A program made the position numbers and the translations under genes. The notes beneath the pieces are model-generated. The model was not told the DNA's origin. It searched no databases and was given only the letters and a program-made list of their open reading frames with translations. Below are positions 15,536-22,934 of a stretch of DNA of 44,614 nt, piece by piece. The first letter of the stretch is position 1, and each line of letters starts with the position of its first letter. Origin of the DNA: Aeromonas caviae (GTDB lineage: Bacteria; Pseudomonadota; Gammaproteobacteria; Enterobacterales; Aeromonadaceae); contig NZ_CDBK01000065.1 of NCBI RefSeq assembly GCF_000819785.1, positions 1 through 44,614 of the forward strand. The letters run 5' to 3'.

Positions 15536-16747
15536 ATGAAGACCCATTCCGATGAATTGACCCTGTTTGTGGCGGTGGTGGAGGCGGGCAGCTTTCGCCA
15601 GGCGGCGGAGAATCTCGGCATGGACAATTCCGTGGTGAGCCGCGGCATCAAGCGCCTCGAAGAGAAGCTCGCCACCGTGCTCCTCAACCGCACCACCCGC
15701 CGGGTCAGCCTGACCGAGGAGGGGAGCTGGTTCTATCAGCGGGCGGTGAAGATCCTGACCGAGATGAGCGAGGCGGAAGGGTTGCTGCTGATGCGCCGGG
15801 AGCAGCCGGAGGGCATATTGCGGGTGGACGCCGCCACCCCCTTCATCCTGCATAGATTGGTGCCCATCATCGGTGAGTTTCGCCGCCGCTACCCCGCCAT
15901 CGAGCTGCAACTGCACAGCTCCGAGGGCTTCATCAACCTGATGGAGCGGCGGGTGGACATGGCCATTCGCATCGGCGAGCTGACGGACTCCTCCCTGCGG
16001 GCCCTGCCCCTTGGCCGCTCGCGGCTGCGGCTGCTGGCCTCCCCCGACTATCTGAAGGCACGCGGTACCCCGCGCCAGCCGGCTGACTTGCTGGCGGGCC
16101 ATGAGCTGCTCGGTTTTTTGCACCCCGATCACCTCAATCATTGGCCCCTATTGAGCGAGGAGCAGGGGGACCGATTCGCCATCACCCCGACCCTGCGGGC
16201 CAGCAGCGGGGAAACCTTGCGTCAGCTGGCGCTGGCGGGGCAGGGGATCGTCTGCCTGTCGGACTTCATGACGGGGGATGACAGGGCGAGCGCGCCGCTG
16301 TTGTCGGTGTTTGGCGGCAAGCTCACCACCTATCGCAAGCTGGCCCAGGCCGCCTGCAACAAGCTCAAGCCCTGGTTCAGCCAGATGGGAGAGGACTGGA
16401 CCGCCTCCTGCCGGCTGCCCGGTGGCGAGTTCGACTGCTCGGTGCGTGAACTGGCGCGTGCCTTTGCGCTGGAATTCGACTGGCTCGACGATCGCAGCGC
16501 CCTGCGCATCGCCGAAGCCTATGGCGCTCATGCCCGCCTCTGGCTGAAGGAGGAGCGCGGCCAGCACTTTGGCGCCGGGCTGTATGAATCCGAAGTGCGC
16601 TATCTCATCGCGCGCGAATGGGCCCACTCCCTGGAGGACATCCTGTGGCGCCGCAGCAAGCTGGGGCTGCGCCTGTCGGAATCCGAACAGCAGCAGCTCG
16701 GTGCCTGGCTGCTCGAGCACCACCACGCCCTGCCCGAAGCCTGCTGA
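15536..16747 (+). CDS. In-frame chimera: LysR regulator fused to GlpD C-terminal domain
   Basis: 403 codons in one open frame. Residues 1 to about 251 are a LysR regulator: HTH SDELTLFVAVVEAGSFRQAA and MDNSVVSRGIKRLEEKLA, then an effector domain ending GIVCLSDFMTGDDRAS. LysR proteins of this group normally continue for about 45 more residues. Instead the frame goes straight into APLLSVFGGKLTTYRKLAQAA, which is the aerobic glycerol-3-phosphate dehydrogenase GlpD at about residue 345, and continues to the GlpD C-terminus (ALEFDWLDDRSALRIAEAYG; ESEVRYLIAREWAHSLEDIL). The join is at 16286-16300. The FAD domain of GlpD is absent, so no dehydrogenase activity is expected. A deletion fusing two genes is the simplest origin. 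ATG 15536 has CCAGGA upstream; ATG 15527 is three codons earlier. Confidence 0.9.
   Translation: MKTHSDELTLFVAVVEAGSFRQAAENLGMDNSVVSRGIKRLEEKLATVLLNRTTRRVSLTEEGSWFYQRAVKILTEMSEAEGLLLMRREQPEGILRVDAATPFILHRLVPIIGEFRRRYPAIELQLHSSEGFINLMERRVDMAIRIGELTDSSLRALPLGRSRLRLLASPDYLKARGTPRQPADLLAGHELLGFLHPDHLNHWPLLSEEQGDRFAITPTLRASSGETLRQLALAGQGIVCLSDFMTGDDRASAPLLSVFGGKLTTYRKLAQAACNKLKPWFSQMGEDWTASCRLPGGEFDCSVRELARAFALEFDWLDDRSALRIAEAYGAHARLWLKEERGQHFGAGLYESEVRYLIAREWAHSLEDILWRRSKLGLRLSESEQQQLGAWLLEHHHALPEAC
16292..16747 (+). pseudogene. glpD: C-terminal remnant of glpD (glycerol-3-phosphate dehydrogenase)
   Basis: The last 151 residues of GlpD (DAO_C region) without the N-terminal FAD-binding and substrate domains. 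Compared with E. coli GlpD (501 aa), about 345 residues are missing. Blocks APLLSVFGGKLTTYRKLA, LPGGEF, the E.RYLI.REWA stretch and WRRSKLGLRL align with GlpD. It survives only as the tail of the LysR frame. The intact glpQ gene next door belongs to the same pathway, so this was probably a real glpD locus before the deletion. Confidence 0.85.
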
Positions 16748-16755
16748 TGACCCAT

Positions 16756-16779
16756 GGCGGGCGGCCTTTGCCGCCCGCC
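16756..16779 (+). terminator. Hairpin after the LysR-GlpD chimera
   Basis: Nine-base GC stem GGCGGGCGG / CCGCCCGCC with a 6-base loop, 9 bases after the stop. The U-run is poor (GTCAAAC), so termination would be weak. Confidence 0.5.
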
Positions 16780-16849
16780 GTCAAACTGCAATAAACCCCT
16801 GCTATAACAATTACCTGCATCCTACACACCATAACAACGAGACCTCTTG

Positions 16850-17929
16850 ATGAAGCAACCTCACCGTACCCTGATAGCCCTTGGCCTCGGGGCCGCCCTG
16901 GCGCTGCCCGCACTGGCGGCCGACGAAGGCAAAATCGTGATCGCCCACCGGGGTGCCTCCGGTTACCTGCCGGAACACACCCTGGAATCCAAGGCCCTGG
17001 CCTATGGCATGGGCGCCGACTATCTGGAGCAGGACCTGGTGATGACCAAGGATGACCAGCTGGTGGTGATGCACGATCACTTCCTTGATGGCATCACGGA
17101 CGTGGCCGAGCGCTTCCCCGGCCGGGCCCGCCCGGACGGACGCTACTATGTGGTGGATTTCACCCTGGACGAGGTGCGCTCCCTGCGCATGACCGAGCCG
17201 TTCCAGCTGGTGGACGGCAAGCAGGTGCCGGTCTATCCGGCCCGTTTCCCGCTGTGGAAGTCGAGCTTCAGGATCCATACCTTCCAGGAAGAGATCGAGA
17301 TGATCCAGGGGCTCAACAAGAGCACCGGCAAGCACATCGGCATCTACCCGGAAATCAAGGCTCCCTGGCTGTTCCGCCACGAGGGCAAGGACATCTCCAG
17401 GGCGGTGCTCAAGGTGCTCAAGGAGTACGGCTACACCAGCAAGAGCGACAAGGTCTATCTGCAGTGCTTCGATGCCAACGAGCTCAAGCGCATCAACGGC
17501 GAGCTGATGCCCGCCATGGGCATGGATCTCAAGCTGGTGCAGCTGATGGCCGAGACCGACTGGAACGAGACCATGGTCTACGACGCCAAGGGCAAGGCGA
17601 CCCCCTATGACTACGACTGGATGTTCAAGCCGGGGGCCATGAAGACCATCGCCACCTATGCCGAGGGAATCGGTCCCTGGAAACCCATGGTGGTGACCGA
17701 GCCGGGCACTCCTGGCAAGCCGGTCTTCACCGGCATGGTGAAAGAGGCCCACGCGGCCGGTCTCAAGGTGCATCCTTATACCTTCCGTCAGGATGAGGGG
17801 CAGATCCCGGCCTATGCGAAAGACTTCACCGACCTGCTCAACATCTTCCTCTACCAAGCCGATGTGGATGGGGTATTCAGCGACTTCCCCGACAAGGCGG
17901 TCGAGGCTATCAAGGCTCACGGCAAATAA
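16850..17929 (+). CDS. glpQ: Periplasmic glycerophosphodiester phosphodiesterase
   Basis: Secreted enzyme that hydrolyses glycerophosphodiesters to glycerol-3-phosphate and an alcohol in the periplasm; 359 aa as in E. coli GlpQ (358). The signal peptide ends at ALA-A (about residue 23). The mature protein opens KIVIAHRGASGYLPEHTLES, with catalytic H33 and the GDPD loop, followed by YLEQDLVMTKD and VVMHDHFLD (second His). The C-terminus FLYQADVDGVFSDFPD is the typical GlpQ end. TTG 16847 would add one codon; ATG 16850 is the natural start. It is downstream of a broken glpD, so its product glycerol-3-phosphate must be used by another enzyme or another glpD copy. Confidence 0.95.
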   Translation: MKQPHRTLIALGLGAALALPALAADEGKIVIAHRGASGYLPEHTLESKALAYGMGADYLEQDLVMTKDDQLVVMHDHFLDGITDVAERFPGRARPDGRYYVVDFTLDEVRSLRMTEPFQLVDGKQVPVYPARFPLWKSSFRIHTFQEEIEMIQGLNKSTGKHIGIYPEIKAPWLFRHEGKDISRAVLKVLKEYGYTSKSDKVYLQCFDANELKRINGELMPAMGMDLKLVQLMAETDWNETMVYDAKGKATPYDYDWMFKPGAMKTIATYAEGIGPWKPMVVTEPGTPGKPVFTGMVKEAHAAGLKVHPYTFRQDEGQIPAYAKDFTDLLNIFLYQADVDGVFSDFPDKAVEAIKAHGK

Positions 17930-17954
17930 TAAAAGAAGAGCAACACGGGAATGC

Positions 17955-17981
17955 AAGCGGGGCCAGGTGCCCCGCTTTTTT
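17955..17981 (+). terminator. Rho-independent terminator of glpQ
   Basis: GCGGGGC / GCCCCGC stem, 5-base loop, then TTTTTT, 25 bases after the glpQ stop. Confidence 0.92.
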
Positions 17982-18050
17982 GTGCCCGGTGTCGTCGCCG
18001 GGATAAGGGGCCATGAGAGGGGGCAGAGAGATGATATTGAAATGGGTGAG

Positions 18051-18068
18051 TGTAATCTAATGTTTACG
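18051..18068. promoter_or_regulatory. TyrR-box-like site, upstream copy
   Basis: TGTAATCTAATGTTTACG matches the TyrR consensus TGTAAA-N6-TTTACA at 10 of 12 defined positions. It lies 180 bases upstream of a second copy at the aroF promoter, an arrangement seen for TyrR-repressed genes. The rest of the 17982-18288 gap shows no gene. Confidence 0.55.
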
Positions 18069-18207
18069 ACATGAGGCTGATCCGGCCTCGCGAGTCGCTA
18101 CTTTTGAGTTGTCTCACCCTGCATTCTTGGTCATTTATCCATCTGTCAGCGTGCAAAGACGCTAGTTTCACTTGATTGTTTGTTTTTCCTTGGTAAGGTG
18201 GGGGCGG

Positions 18208-18248
18208 TTGCGTAACAAAGTGCTGACTTGTGTAAACAAAAATTAACA
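18208..18248 (+). promoter_or_regulatory. aroF promoter overlapped by a TyrR-box-like site
   Basis: TTGCGT (18208-18213), a 17-base spacer and TGTAAA (18231-18236) form a sigma70-like promoter. TGTAAACAAAAATTAACA (18231-18248) is a TyrR-like box that covers the -10 element, so bound TyrR would block RNA polymerase. This agrees with tyrosine repression of aroF-tyrA in E. coli. Confidence 0.55.
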
Positions 18249-18288
18249 GTTGGTGCCCTTGGCTTGAAACAGTAGAGAGAATGAGAAG

Positions 18289-19362
18289 ATGCAAAGAGAT
18301 CCCCTGAACAACATCCATATCCAGTCCGAACAAGTGATGATCACGCCTGCCCAGCTCAAGGAGAAACTGCCCATCTCCGATCGCGCGCTGGCATTCGTGC
18401 AAGGGGCCCGCAATACCATCGCCGACATCATCCACCGTCGCGATCACCGCTTGCTGGTGATCTGTGGTCCCTGCTCCATCCACGACATGGACGCCGCCAA
18501 AGAGTACGCAACCAGACTCAAAGCGCTGCATGACGCCTATCAGGACTCTCTCTACATTGTCATGCGGGTCTACTTTGAGAAGCCGCGCACCACGGTCGGC
18601 TGGAAGGGCTTTATCAACGATCCGAACCTGGACGGCACCTTCGACGTGGAGCTGGGTCTGCACCGCGCCCGCGAGCTGCTCTGCTGGCTGGCCGAGCTGG
18701 AGTTGCCGCTGGCGACCGAGGCGCTCGACCCCATCAGCCCGCAATACCTGGCGGAGCTCTTCTCCTGGTCGGCCATCGGTGCCCGCACCACCGAATCCCA
18801 GACCCACAGGGAGATGGCCTCTGGCCTCTCCATGCCGGTCGGCTTCAAGAACGGCACCGACGGCAACCTGGGCACCGCCATCAATGCGCTGCAGGCGGCC
18901 TCCAGCCCCCATGCCTTCATGGGGATCAACCAGCAGGGCCAAGTCGCGCTGCTGCAGACCCAGGGCAACCCGGATGGTCACGTGATCCTGCGCGGCGGCA
19001 AGCACCCGAACTACGACTCGGTCAATGTGTCGCTGGCGGAAGAGGCGCTGGAGAAGGCGGGCCTGCTGCCCGGCCTGGTAGTGGATTGTAGCCACGGCAA
19101 CTCCAGCAAGGATCACCGGCTGCAGCCCAAGGTGGCCGACAACGTCATTCACCAGATCCAGGAGGGCAACCGCTCCATCATCGGGGTGATGCTTGAATCC
19201 AACCTGTTCGAAGGGAATCAGTCCAGCGAGCAGCCCAAGTGCGAGATGCGCTACGGCGTCTCCATCACCGATGCCTGCATCGACTGGGAGACCACGGATG
19301 CGCTGCTGGCCCGCTGCCACAGCCAGCTGGCGGCACCACTTTTGGCCAGAACATCGGCATAA
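18289..19362 (+). CDS. aroF: 3-deoxy-7-phosphoheptulonate synthase, tyrosine-sensitive type
   Basis: First enzyme of the shikimate pathway: joins phosphoenolpyruvate and erythrose-4-phosphate. 357 aa (E. coli AroF 356). The N-terminus MQRDPLNNIHIQSEQVMITP matches AroF rather than AroG/AroH. Catalytic blocks are all present: CGPCSIHD, VYFEKPRTTVGWKGFINDP, FSWSAIGARTTESQTHREMASGLSMPVGFKNGTDG, GNPDGHVILRGGKHPNYD and VDCSHGNSSKDH. The order aroF then tyrA is the classic tyrosine operon, with TyrR-like boxes in the leader. A GAGAATGAG stretch precedes the ATG as ribosome site. Confidence 0.96.
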   Translation: MQRDPLNNIHIQSEQVMITPAQLKEKLPISDRALAFVQGARNTIADIIHRRDHRLLVICGPCSIHDMDAAKEYATRLKALHDAYQDSLYIVMRVYFEKPRTTVGWKGFINDPNLDGTFDVELGLHRARELLCWLAELELPLATEALDPISPQYLAELFSWSAIGARTTESQTHREMASGLSMPVGFKNGTDGNLGTAINALQAASSPHAFMGINQQGQVALLQTQGNPDGHVILRGGKHPNYDSVNVSLAEEALEKAGLLPGLVVDCSHGNSSKDHRLQPKVADNVIHQIQEGNRSIIGVMLESNLFEGNQSSEQPKCEMRYGVSITDACIDWETTDALLARCHSQLAAPLLARTSA

Positions 19363-19397
19363 GCCGTGGTATCTTGTTGTAACTGATTGAACCATCG

Positions 19398-19425
19398 AGG
19401 TATCACGGCCCACGCAGTGATACCT
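19398..19425 (+). other. Intergenic hairpin between aroF and tyrA
   Basis: Perfect nine-base arms AGGTATCAC / GTGATACCT around a 10-base loop, 36 bases after aroF and 56 before tyrA. The U-run is weak (TGTTGCC). It could slow polymerase, protect aroF mRNA from 3' decay, or attenuate tyrA. Confidence 0.55.
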
Positions 19426-19480
19426 TGTTGCCTCTTGAATGACAGGGCGTCGCTGCGGGCGGCGCCAGCAGGGACTGGAC

Positions 19481-20620
19481 ATGGCGGAAGAGTTGAATGC
19501 CCTCAGGGACAAGATAGATGCGGTGGACAAGCAGCTGATTGATCTGCTGGCTGCCCGTCTCGCCCTGGTGGGGGAAGTGGGGGAAGTGAAAAGCCGGCAC
19601 GGCTTGCCCATCTACGCGCCGGATCGGGAGGCGAGCATGCTGGCCCGCCGCCGCGCCGAGGCCGAGGCACTGGGGGTGCCGGGGGACCTTATCGAGGATG
19701 TGCTGCGCCGGGTGATGCGCGAGTCCTATATTCTGGAGTCCGCCAGCGACAAGGAGCACCACTTCAAGTGTATGAAGCCTGAGCTCGGCAAGGTGGTGAT
19801 CATCGGTGGCCAGGGGCAGCTTGGCCGCCTGTTCGGCAACCTGTTCAGCCTCTCGGGCTACCGGGTCGAAACCCTGGGTCAGGCCGATTGGCCACGCGCC
19901 GACGAGATCCTGCACGGGGCCGGGCTGGTGATGGTAGCGGTGCCCATCGACGTCACCTGCCAGGTGATCGACCGGCTCGGCAACCTGCCGGCGGACTGCC
20001 TGCTGGTGGACGTGACCAGCGTGAAGAGTGAACCGCTTGCCCATATGCTGGCGGTCCACCAGGGGCCGGTGCTGGGGCTGCACCCCATGTTCGGACCGGA
20101 CGTGGCGAGCCTCGCCAAGCAGGTGATCGTCTGCTGTCAGGGACGCGAACCCGCCGCCAGCCAGTGGCTGCTGGAGCAGATGACCATCTGGGGGGCGCGT
20201 TTACAGCAGGTGGAGGCCAGGGCCCACGACGAGGCGATGACCTTCATTCAGGCGCTGCGCCACTTCGCTACCTTCGCCTACGGCTGGCATCTCTCCCGCG
20301 AGCAGGCCAACATCGATCGTCTGCTGGCGTTGAGCTCCCCCATCTACCGGCTGGAGCTGGCCATGGTGGGACGGCTGTTCGCCCAGGATCCCCATCTCTA
20401 CGCCGACATCATACTGTCGTCGCCGCAGAACCTCGCGATGATCCGCCGCTACTACCAGAACTTCGGCGAGGCGCTGGGCCTGCTGGAGCGGGGCGACAGG
20501 GAGGGCTTCATCGAGGCCTTCAGCCAGGTCTCCGGCTTCTTCGGCGAGCGGGCGGAGGAGTTCCTGCGCGAGAGCCGCACCCTGCTGGCGCAGGCCAACG
20601 ACCGTCGCCATCACGGCTGA
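19481..20620 (+). CDS. tyrA: Bifunctional chorismate mutase / prephenate dehydrogenase
   Basis: 379 aa cytosolic enzyme that turns chorismate into prephenate and then 4-hydroxyphenylpyruvate. Residues about 1-95 are an AroQ chorismate mutase ([31 protein letters not shown], then [21 protein letters not shown]). Residues about 100-370 are the NAD-dependent dehydrogenase with [15 protein letters not shown] as the dinucleotide site, [10 protein letters not shown], and the [14 protein letters not shown] segment. The sequence and length fit E. coli TyrA (373 aa). ATG 19481 is preferred: a longer open frame upstream has a non-homologous leader. A strong terminator follows. Confidence 0.96.
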   Translation: MAEELNALRDKIDAVDKQLIDLLAARLALVGEVGEVKSRHGLPIYAPDREASMLARRRAEAEALGVPGDLIEDVLRRVMRESYILESASDKEHHFKCMKPELGKVVIIGGQGQLGRLFGNLFSLSGYRVETLGQADWPRADEILHGAGLVMVAVPIDVTCQVIDRLGNLPADCLLVDVTSVKSEPLAHMLAVHQGPVLGLHPMFGPDVASLAKQVIVCCQGREPAASQWLLEQMTIWGARLQQVEARAHDEAMTFIQALRHFATFAYGWHLSREQANIDRLLALSSPIYRLELAMVGRLFAQDPHLYADIILSSPQNLAMIRRYYQNFGEALGLLERGDREGFIEAFSQVSGFFGERAEEFLRESRTLLAQANDRRHHG

Positions 20621-20638
20621 TACACAAAGACATCCATA

Positions 20639-20665
20639 TAAAAGGGGCCTGATGGCCCCTTTTTC
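20639..20665. terminator. Bidirectional terminator between tyrA and hdfR
   Basis: AAAAGGGGCC-TGAT-GGCCCCTTTTT, U-runs on both strands; ends tyrA and the convergent hdfR. Confidence 0.92.
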
Positions 20666-20734
20666 ATGTTGTTTGTGCTGCACCGATAACCAGGGTAGAT
20701 GAAAACACAGGTCTGGGCGTGAAATCGCCCTGTT

Positions 20735-21610
20735 TCATTCGGCAGGCGGTTGACGCAAGTCGGCGTCATGCCAGCCCAGCGGCAGGGTCAGCAGCTGATC
20801 GATCAGCTCCCGGCGGTCGGATTTCTCCAGATAGGCGAGGTAGAGCGGGCGGCTCAGGGATTGGCCCCCTTCCACCAGATGAAGCTGCCCCTGCTCCAGG
20901 AAGGGGCTCACCATGCGCCTTGGCAGGTAGGCGGCGCCGCCGTTGGCCAGTACGAATTGCAGGGCCATGCTGGCGGAGCTCGAATGCAGAACTGGGGTCT
21001 TCTGCAGGCTCTGCAATCGGCTCGATGGCGGTTCGAAGCTGGTGCCCCAGTCGAGATGAATGTGGGGCATCTGCATCAGGCTGTCGGCGTTTGCGGCTGG
21101 CTCCCGGCTCACCAGTTCGAACACCAGCTCGCCGATGGGGTGCAGGGCAATCTCGTCGATCTTGGTCGGCTCGGAGAGCAGGGCCAGATCGAGGGAGCGC
21201 TCCAGCAACTGGCGACAGAGGTGCTCGCGGGAGGCCGTTTCGAGGCGCACCGCGAGGCCGGGGGCCAGGGCATAGACATGGTTGAGCCAGTCGTTGAAGT
21301 CGAGCTCCCAGAAGACGGCGGGGGCGCCGATGGCAAGCTGCTGGCTGAAACCGGGGGAGAGGGCCACGTCCTGCTTGGCGCGCCCCAAAGTATGCAGAAT
21401 GGCGTCTGCGTAGGGCAGCAGACGCTCACCGGAGGCAGTCAGGCGGATGTTGTTGCGATGACGGGCAAATAGGCTGACCCCGAGTTGCTGCTCGAGCTGG
21501 CGGATCCGGAAGCTCACCGCCGACTGGGTCAGGTAGAGATTTTCAGCCGCCCGGCCAAAGTGCCGGGTCTTGCTGACCTCGATGAAGGTCCGAAGCAGCT
21601 CGGTATCCAT
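20735..21610 (-). CDS. hdfR: LysR-family regulator HdfR
   Basis: 291 aa. The N-terminus MDTELLRTFIEVSKTRHFGR, then AAENLYLTQSAVSFRIRQLE and LFARHRNNIRLTASGERLLPYA, is nearly the same as E. coli HdfR, which represses flagellar master genes flhDC. The effector domain is less conserved, as usual. The ATG overlaps the maoP stop codon (TAATG), so it is translated with maoP. In E. coli, hdfR and maoP (yifE) are also neighbours, which supports both names. Targets in this organism are not shown by the sequence. Confidence 0.9.
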   Translation of the reverse strand: MDTELLRTFIEVSKTRHFGRAAENLYLTQSAVSFRIRQLEQQLGVSLFARHRNNIRLTASGERLLPYADAILHTLGRAKQDVALSPGFSQQLAIGAPAVFWELDFNDWLNHVYALAPGLAVRLETASREHLCRQLLERSLDLALLSEPTKIDEIALHPIGELVFELVSREPAANADSLMQMPHIHLDWGTSFEPPSSRLQSLQKTPVLHSSSASMALQFVLANGGAAYLPRRMVSPFLEQGQLHLVEGGQSLSRPLYLAYLEKSDRRELIDQLLTLPLGWHDADLRQPPAE

Positions 21611-21966
21611 TAATCGAGGGACTCGTCGCTGCCGCCACCGCCGCCTTCAAAGCTGCCACCCGCATCTTCATTGGCGCCGCCTGCGACGGTGCACAGACGG
21701 TGCACGCGCTTGGGACCAATCACCTTCAGGTATTTGAACCACACCTTGGCGTGGGGGTTGTTGCCGGCTGCGCCGGATTTGACCTGTTCGATAAAGGCAC
21801 TTTCTACGTCATCGCGCGGGGCCAGGTTGCCCTGATAGAGCGCCAGCATCACGGTGCCATATTTTTCCAGACTGTCCGCTTCGGCCACGGTGAATTCGCC
21901 ACTGCGACGCAGGCCACGGGGAAAATGTTTGAAGTCGTTGAAACGCTTGTCTGATTCGAAGCTCAT
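21610..21966 (-). CDS. maoP: Macrodomain Ori organization protein MaoP (YifE, DUF413)
   Basis: 118 aa, cytosolic. The core RFNDFKHFPRGLRRSGEFTVAEADSLEKYG and the later KVWFKYLK..GPKRVHRLC match YifE/MaoP (DUF413). MaoP helps organise the chromosome around the replication origin in E. coli, with a short target called maoS. The C-terminus is a glycine/serine/acidic tail (GGSFEGGGGGSDESLD). The start ATG 21966 has AAGAG upstream. It is in tandem with hdfR here, sharing one base of stop and start. Confidence 0.88.
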   Translation of the reverse strand: MSFESDKRFNDFKHFPRGLRRSGEFTVAEADSLEKYGTVMLALYQGNLAPRDDVESAFIEQVKSGAAGNNPHAKVWFKYLKVIGPKRVHRLCTVAGGANEDAGGSFEGGGGGSDESLD

Positions 21967-22003
21967 AATGCTCTTGTTCTGGTTAGTTTGACCTTTGCGG
22001 GCA

Positions 22004-22031
22004 AGTATCATCAGGCCGTCGCAGAGTGCAA
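22004..22031 (-). promoter_or_regulatory. Sigma70-like promoter of maoP-hdfR
   Basis: On the minus strand TTGCAC (22026-22031) and GATACT (22004-22009) with a 16-base spacer, about 38 bases before the maoP start. Confidence 0.4.
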
Positions 22032-22144
22032 AATCAATTTTCTTACTATGTTAATAAATATCTTTTATCGAACAGGGTTTGTCGCATCCCGCGGGGGCAT
22101 TTTGCGGTGCGCTGCACAAAAAAGCCTGAAAAATAGTGGAGTTA

Positions 22145-22195
22145 TGTCAGATTTTGTACAGGAAAAACCGCTCAAAAACGGGCTTGGAAGCTAAA
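22145..22195 (+). CDS. Candidate 16-codon ORF ending at a terminator (low confidence)
   Basis: ATG at 22145 opens MSDFVQEKPLKNGLGS, stop at 22193-22195. GGAG lies just upstream but only 2 bases from the ATG, which is too close for good initiation. A rho-independent terminator begins right after the stop. It could be a leader peptide, part of a small RNA, or chance. I do not recognise the peptide. Confidence 0.2.
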
Positions 22196-22222
22196 AATAA
22201 GGCGCCGTATGGCGCCTTTTTA
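22192..22222. terminator. Bidirectional terminator between maoP promoter region and ecotin
   Basis: AAGGCGCC-GTAT-GGCGCCTT followed by TTT on the plus strand, and ATTTTT on the minus strand. It ends the ecotin transcript and any plus-strand transcript from 22030-22195. Confidence 0.85.
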
Positions 22223-22257
22223 TCATCATGACTGAGCTGAACCCGAGTGCGCGGCAC

Positions 22258-22740
22258 TCACTCAATCATGGCTGGCTGTGCCAGGTTGTCGGCACGCCAC
22301 AGACGATAGCGCACCTCGTACTCCTGGGGCACATAGATGACGAAGGGCAGCTTGGAGTTGTAGTTCACGAAGAAGCCCTGACCGTAGATCTGGACGAAAC
22401 TCTCCTTCTTCTGGCCGTCCGGGCAGGCCATCAGGGTGCTGACGGGGCCGGTGACCTGGCCCAGGGTCAGGTAGTTGTAACCCCAGCCCTTGACGCTGTG
22501 CTGTTCCAGATTGCCCGCGAAGCGGGGCAGGTTGCAGTCGACCAGCATCTTCTTGCCGACTTGCAGCTCGACCATCATGTCGGCTTCGTTCTCGACTTCC
22601 GGCAGACGGATCACGACACGTTCCTGGTTCACTTCGGCGGCGGGGAACATGCTGATATCAAATTTTTTCGGTTCGGCGGCGAAGGCATGGCCACCCAATA
22701 ACAAGGCGCCCAGCAGGCTAAAACGCAACACGGTTTTCAT
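22258..22740 (-). CDS. eco: Ecotin, periplasmic serine-protease inhibitor
   Basis: 160 aa with a signal peptide cleaved near HAFA-A (residue 21). The mature protein has the ecotin core: DISMFPAAEVNQERVVIRLP, LQVGKKMLVDCN, GWGYNYL and the reactive-site loop VSTLMACPDG. M104 is at the P1 position, as in E. coli ecotin, and C69/C106 would form the loop disulfide. The end is FVNYNSKLPFVIYVPQEYEVRYRLWRA. It inhibits trypsin-fold proteases such as neutrophil elastase and protects the cell from host or own enzymes. AGAGGT 5 bases upstream supports ATG 22740; an earlier in-frame start lacks a site. Confidence 0.95.
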   Translation of the reverse strand: MKTVLRFSLLGALLLGGHAFAAEPKKFDISMFPAAEVNQERVVIRLPEVENEADMMVELQVGKKMLVDCNLPRFAGNLEQHSVKGWGYNYLTLGQVTGPVSTLMACPDGQKKESFVQIYGQGFFVNYNSKLPFVIYVPQEYEVRYRLWRADNLAQPAMIE

Positions 22741-22904
22741 CTGTACCTCTTGGGATTGGTTCAACGCCGCTAGACTAACCGCTCTGCCGGTTTCATGCCA
22801 GCGCTGCGGCGTGCAAAACCGCCCTGAACAGGCATCACATGACGCAATTTGATGCTTTTTTGACGGCCAGGGTCACTCTGGCGCTTCTTGCCTCGTGTCA
22901 AACA

Positions 22905-22922
22905 GGGGGCCGGGTGGCCCCC
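22905..22922 (-). terminator. Hairpin at the end of the Fur-boxed operon
   Basis: GGGGGCC-GGGT-GGCCCCC, 12 bases past the DUF1566 stop on the minus strand, followed by TGTTTG. It marks the likely end of the five-gene unit. Confidence 0.6.
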
Positions 22923-22934
22923 ATGGCCAGGCTG

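Noticed and set aside
18064..19611. 515-codon minus-strand open frame opposite aroF
   Set aside because: Antisense shadow; aroF is unmistakable and the frame runs into the leader with no ribosome site.
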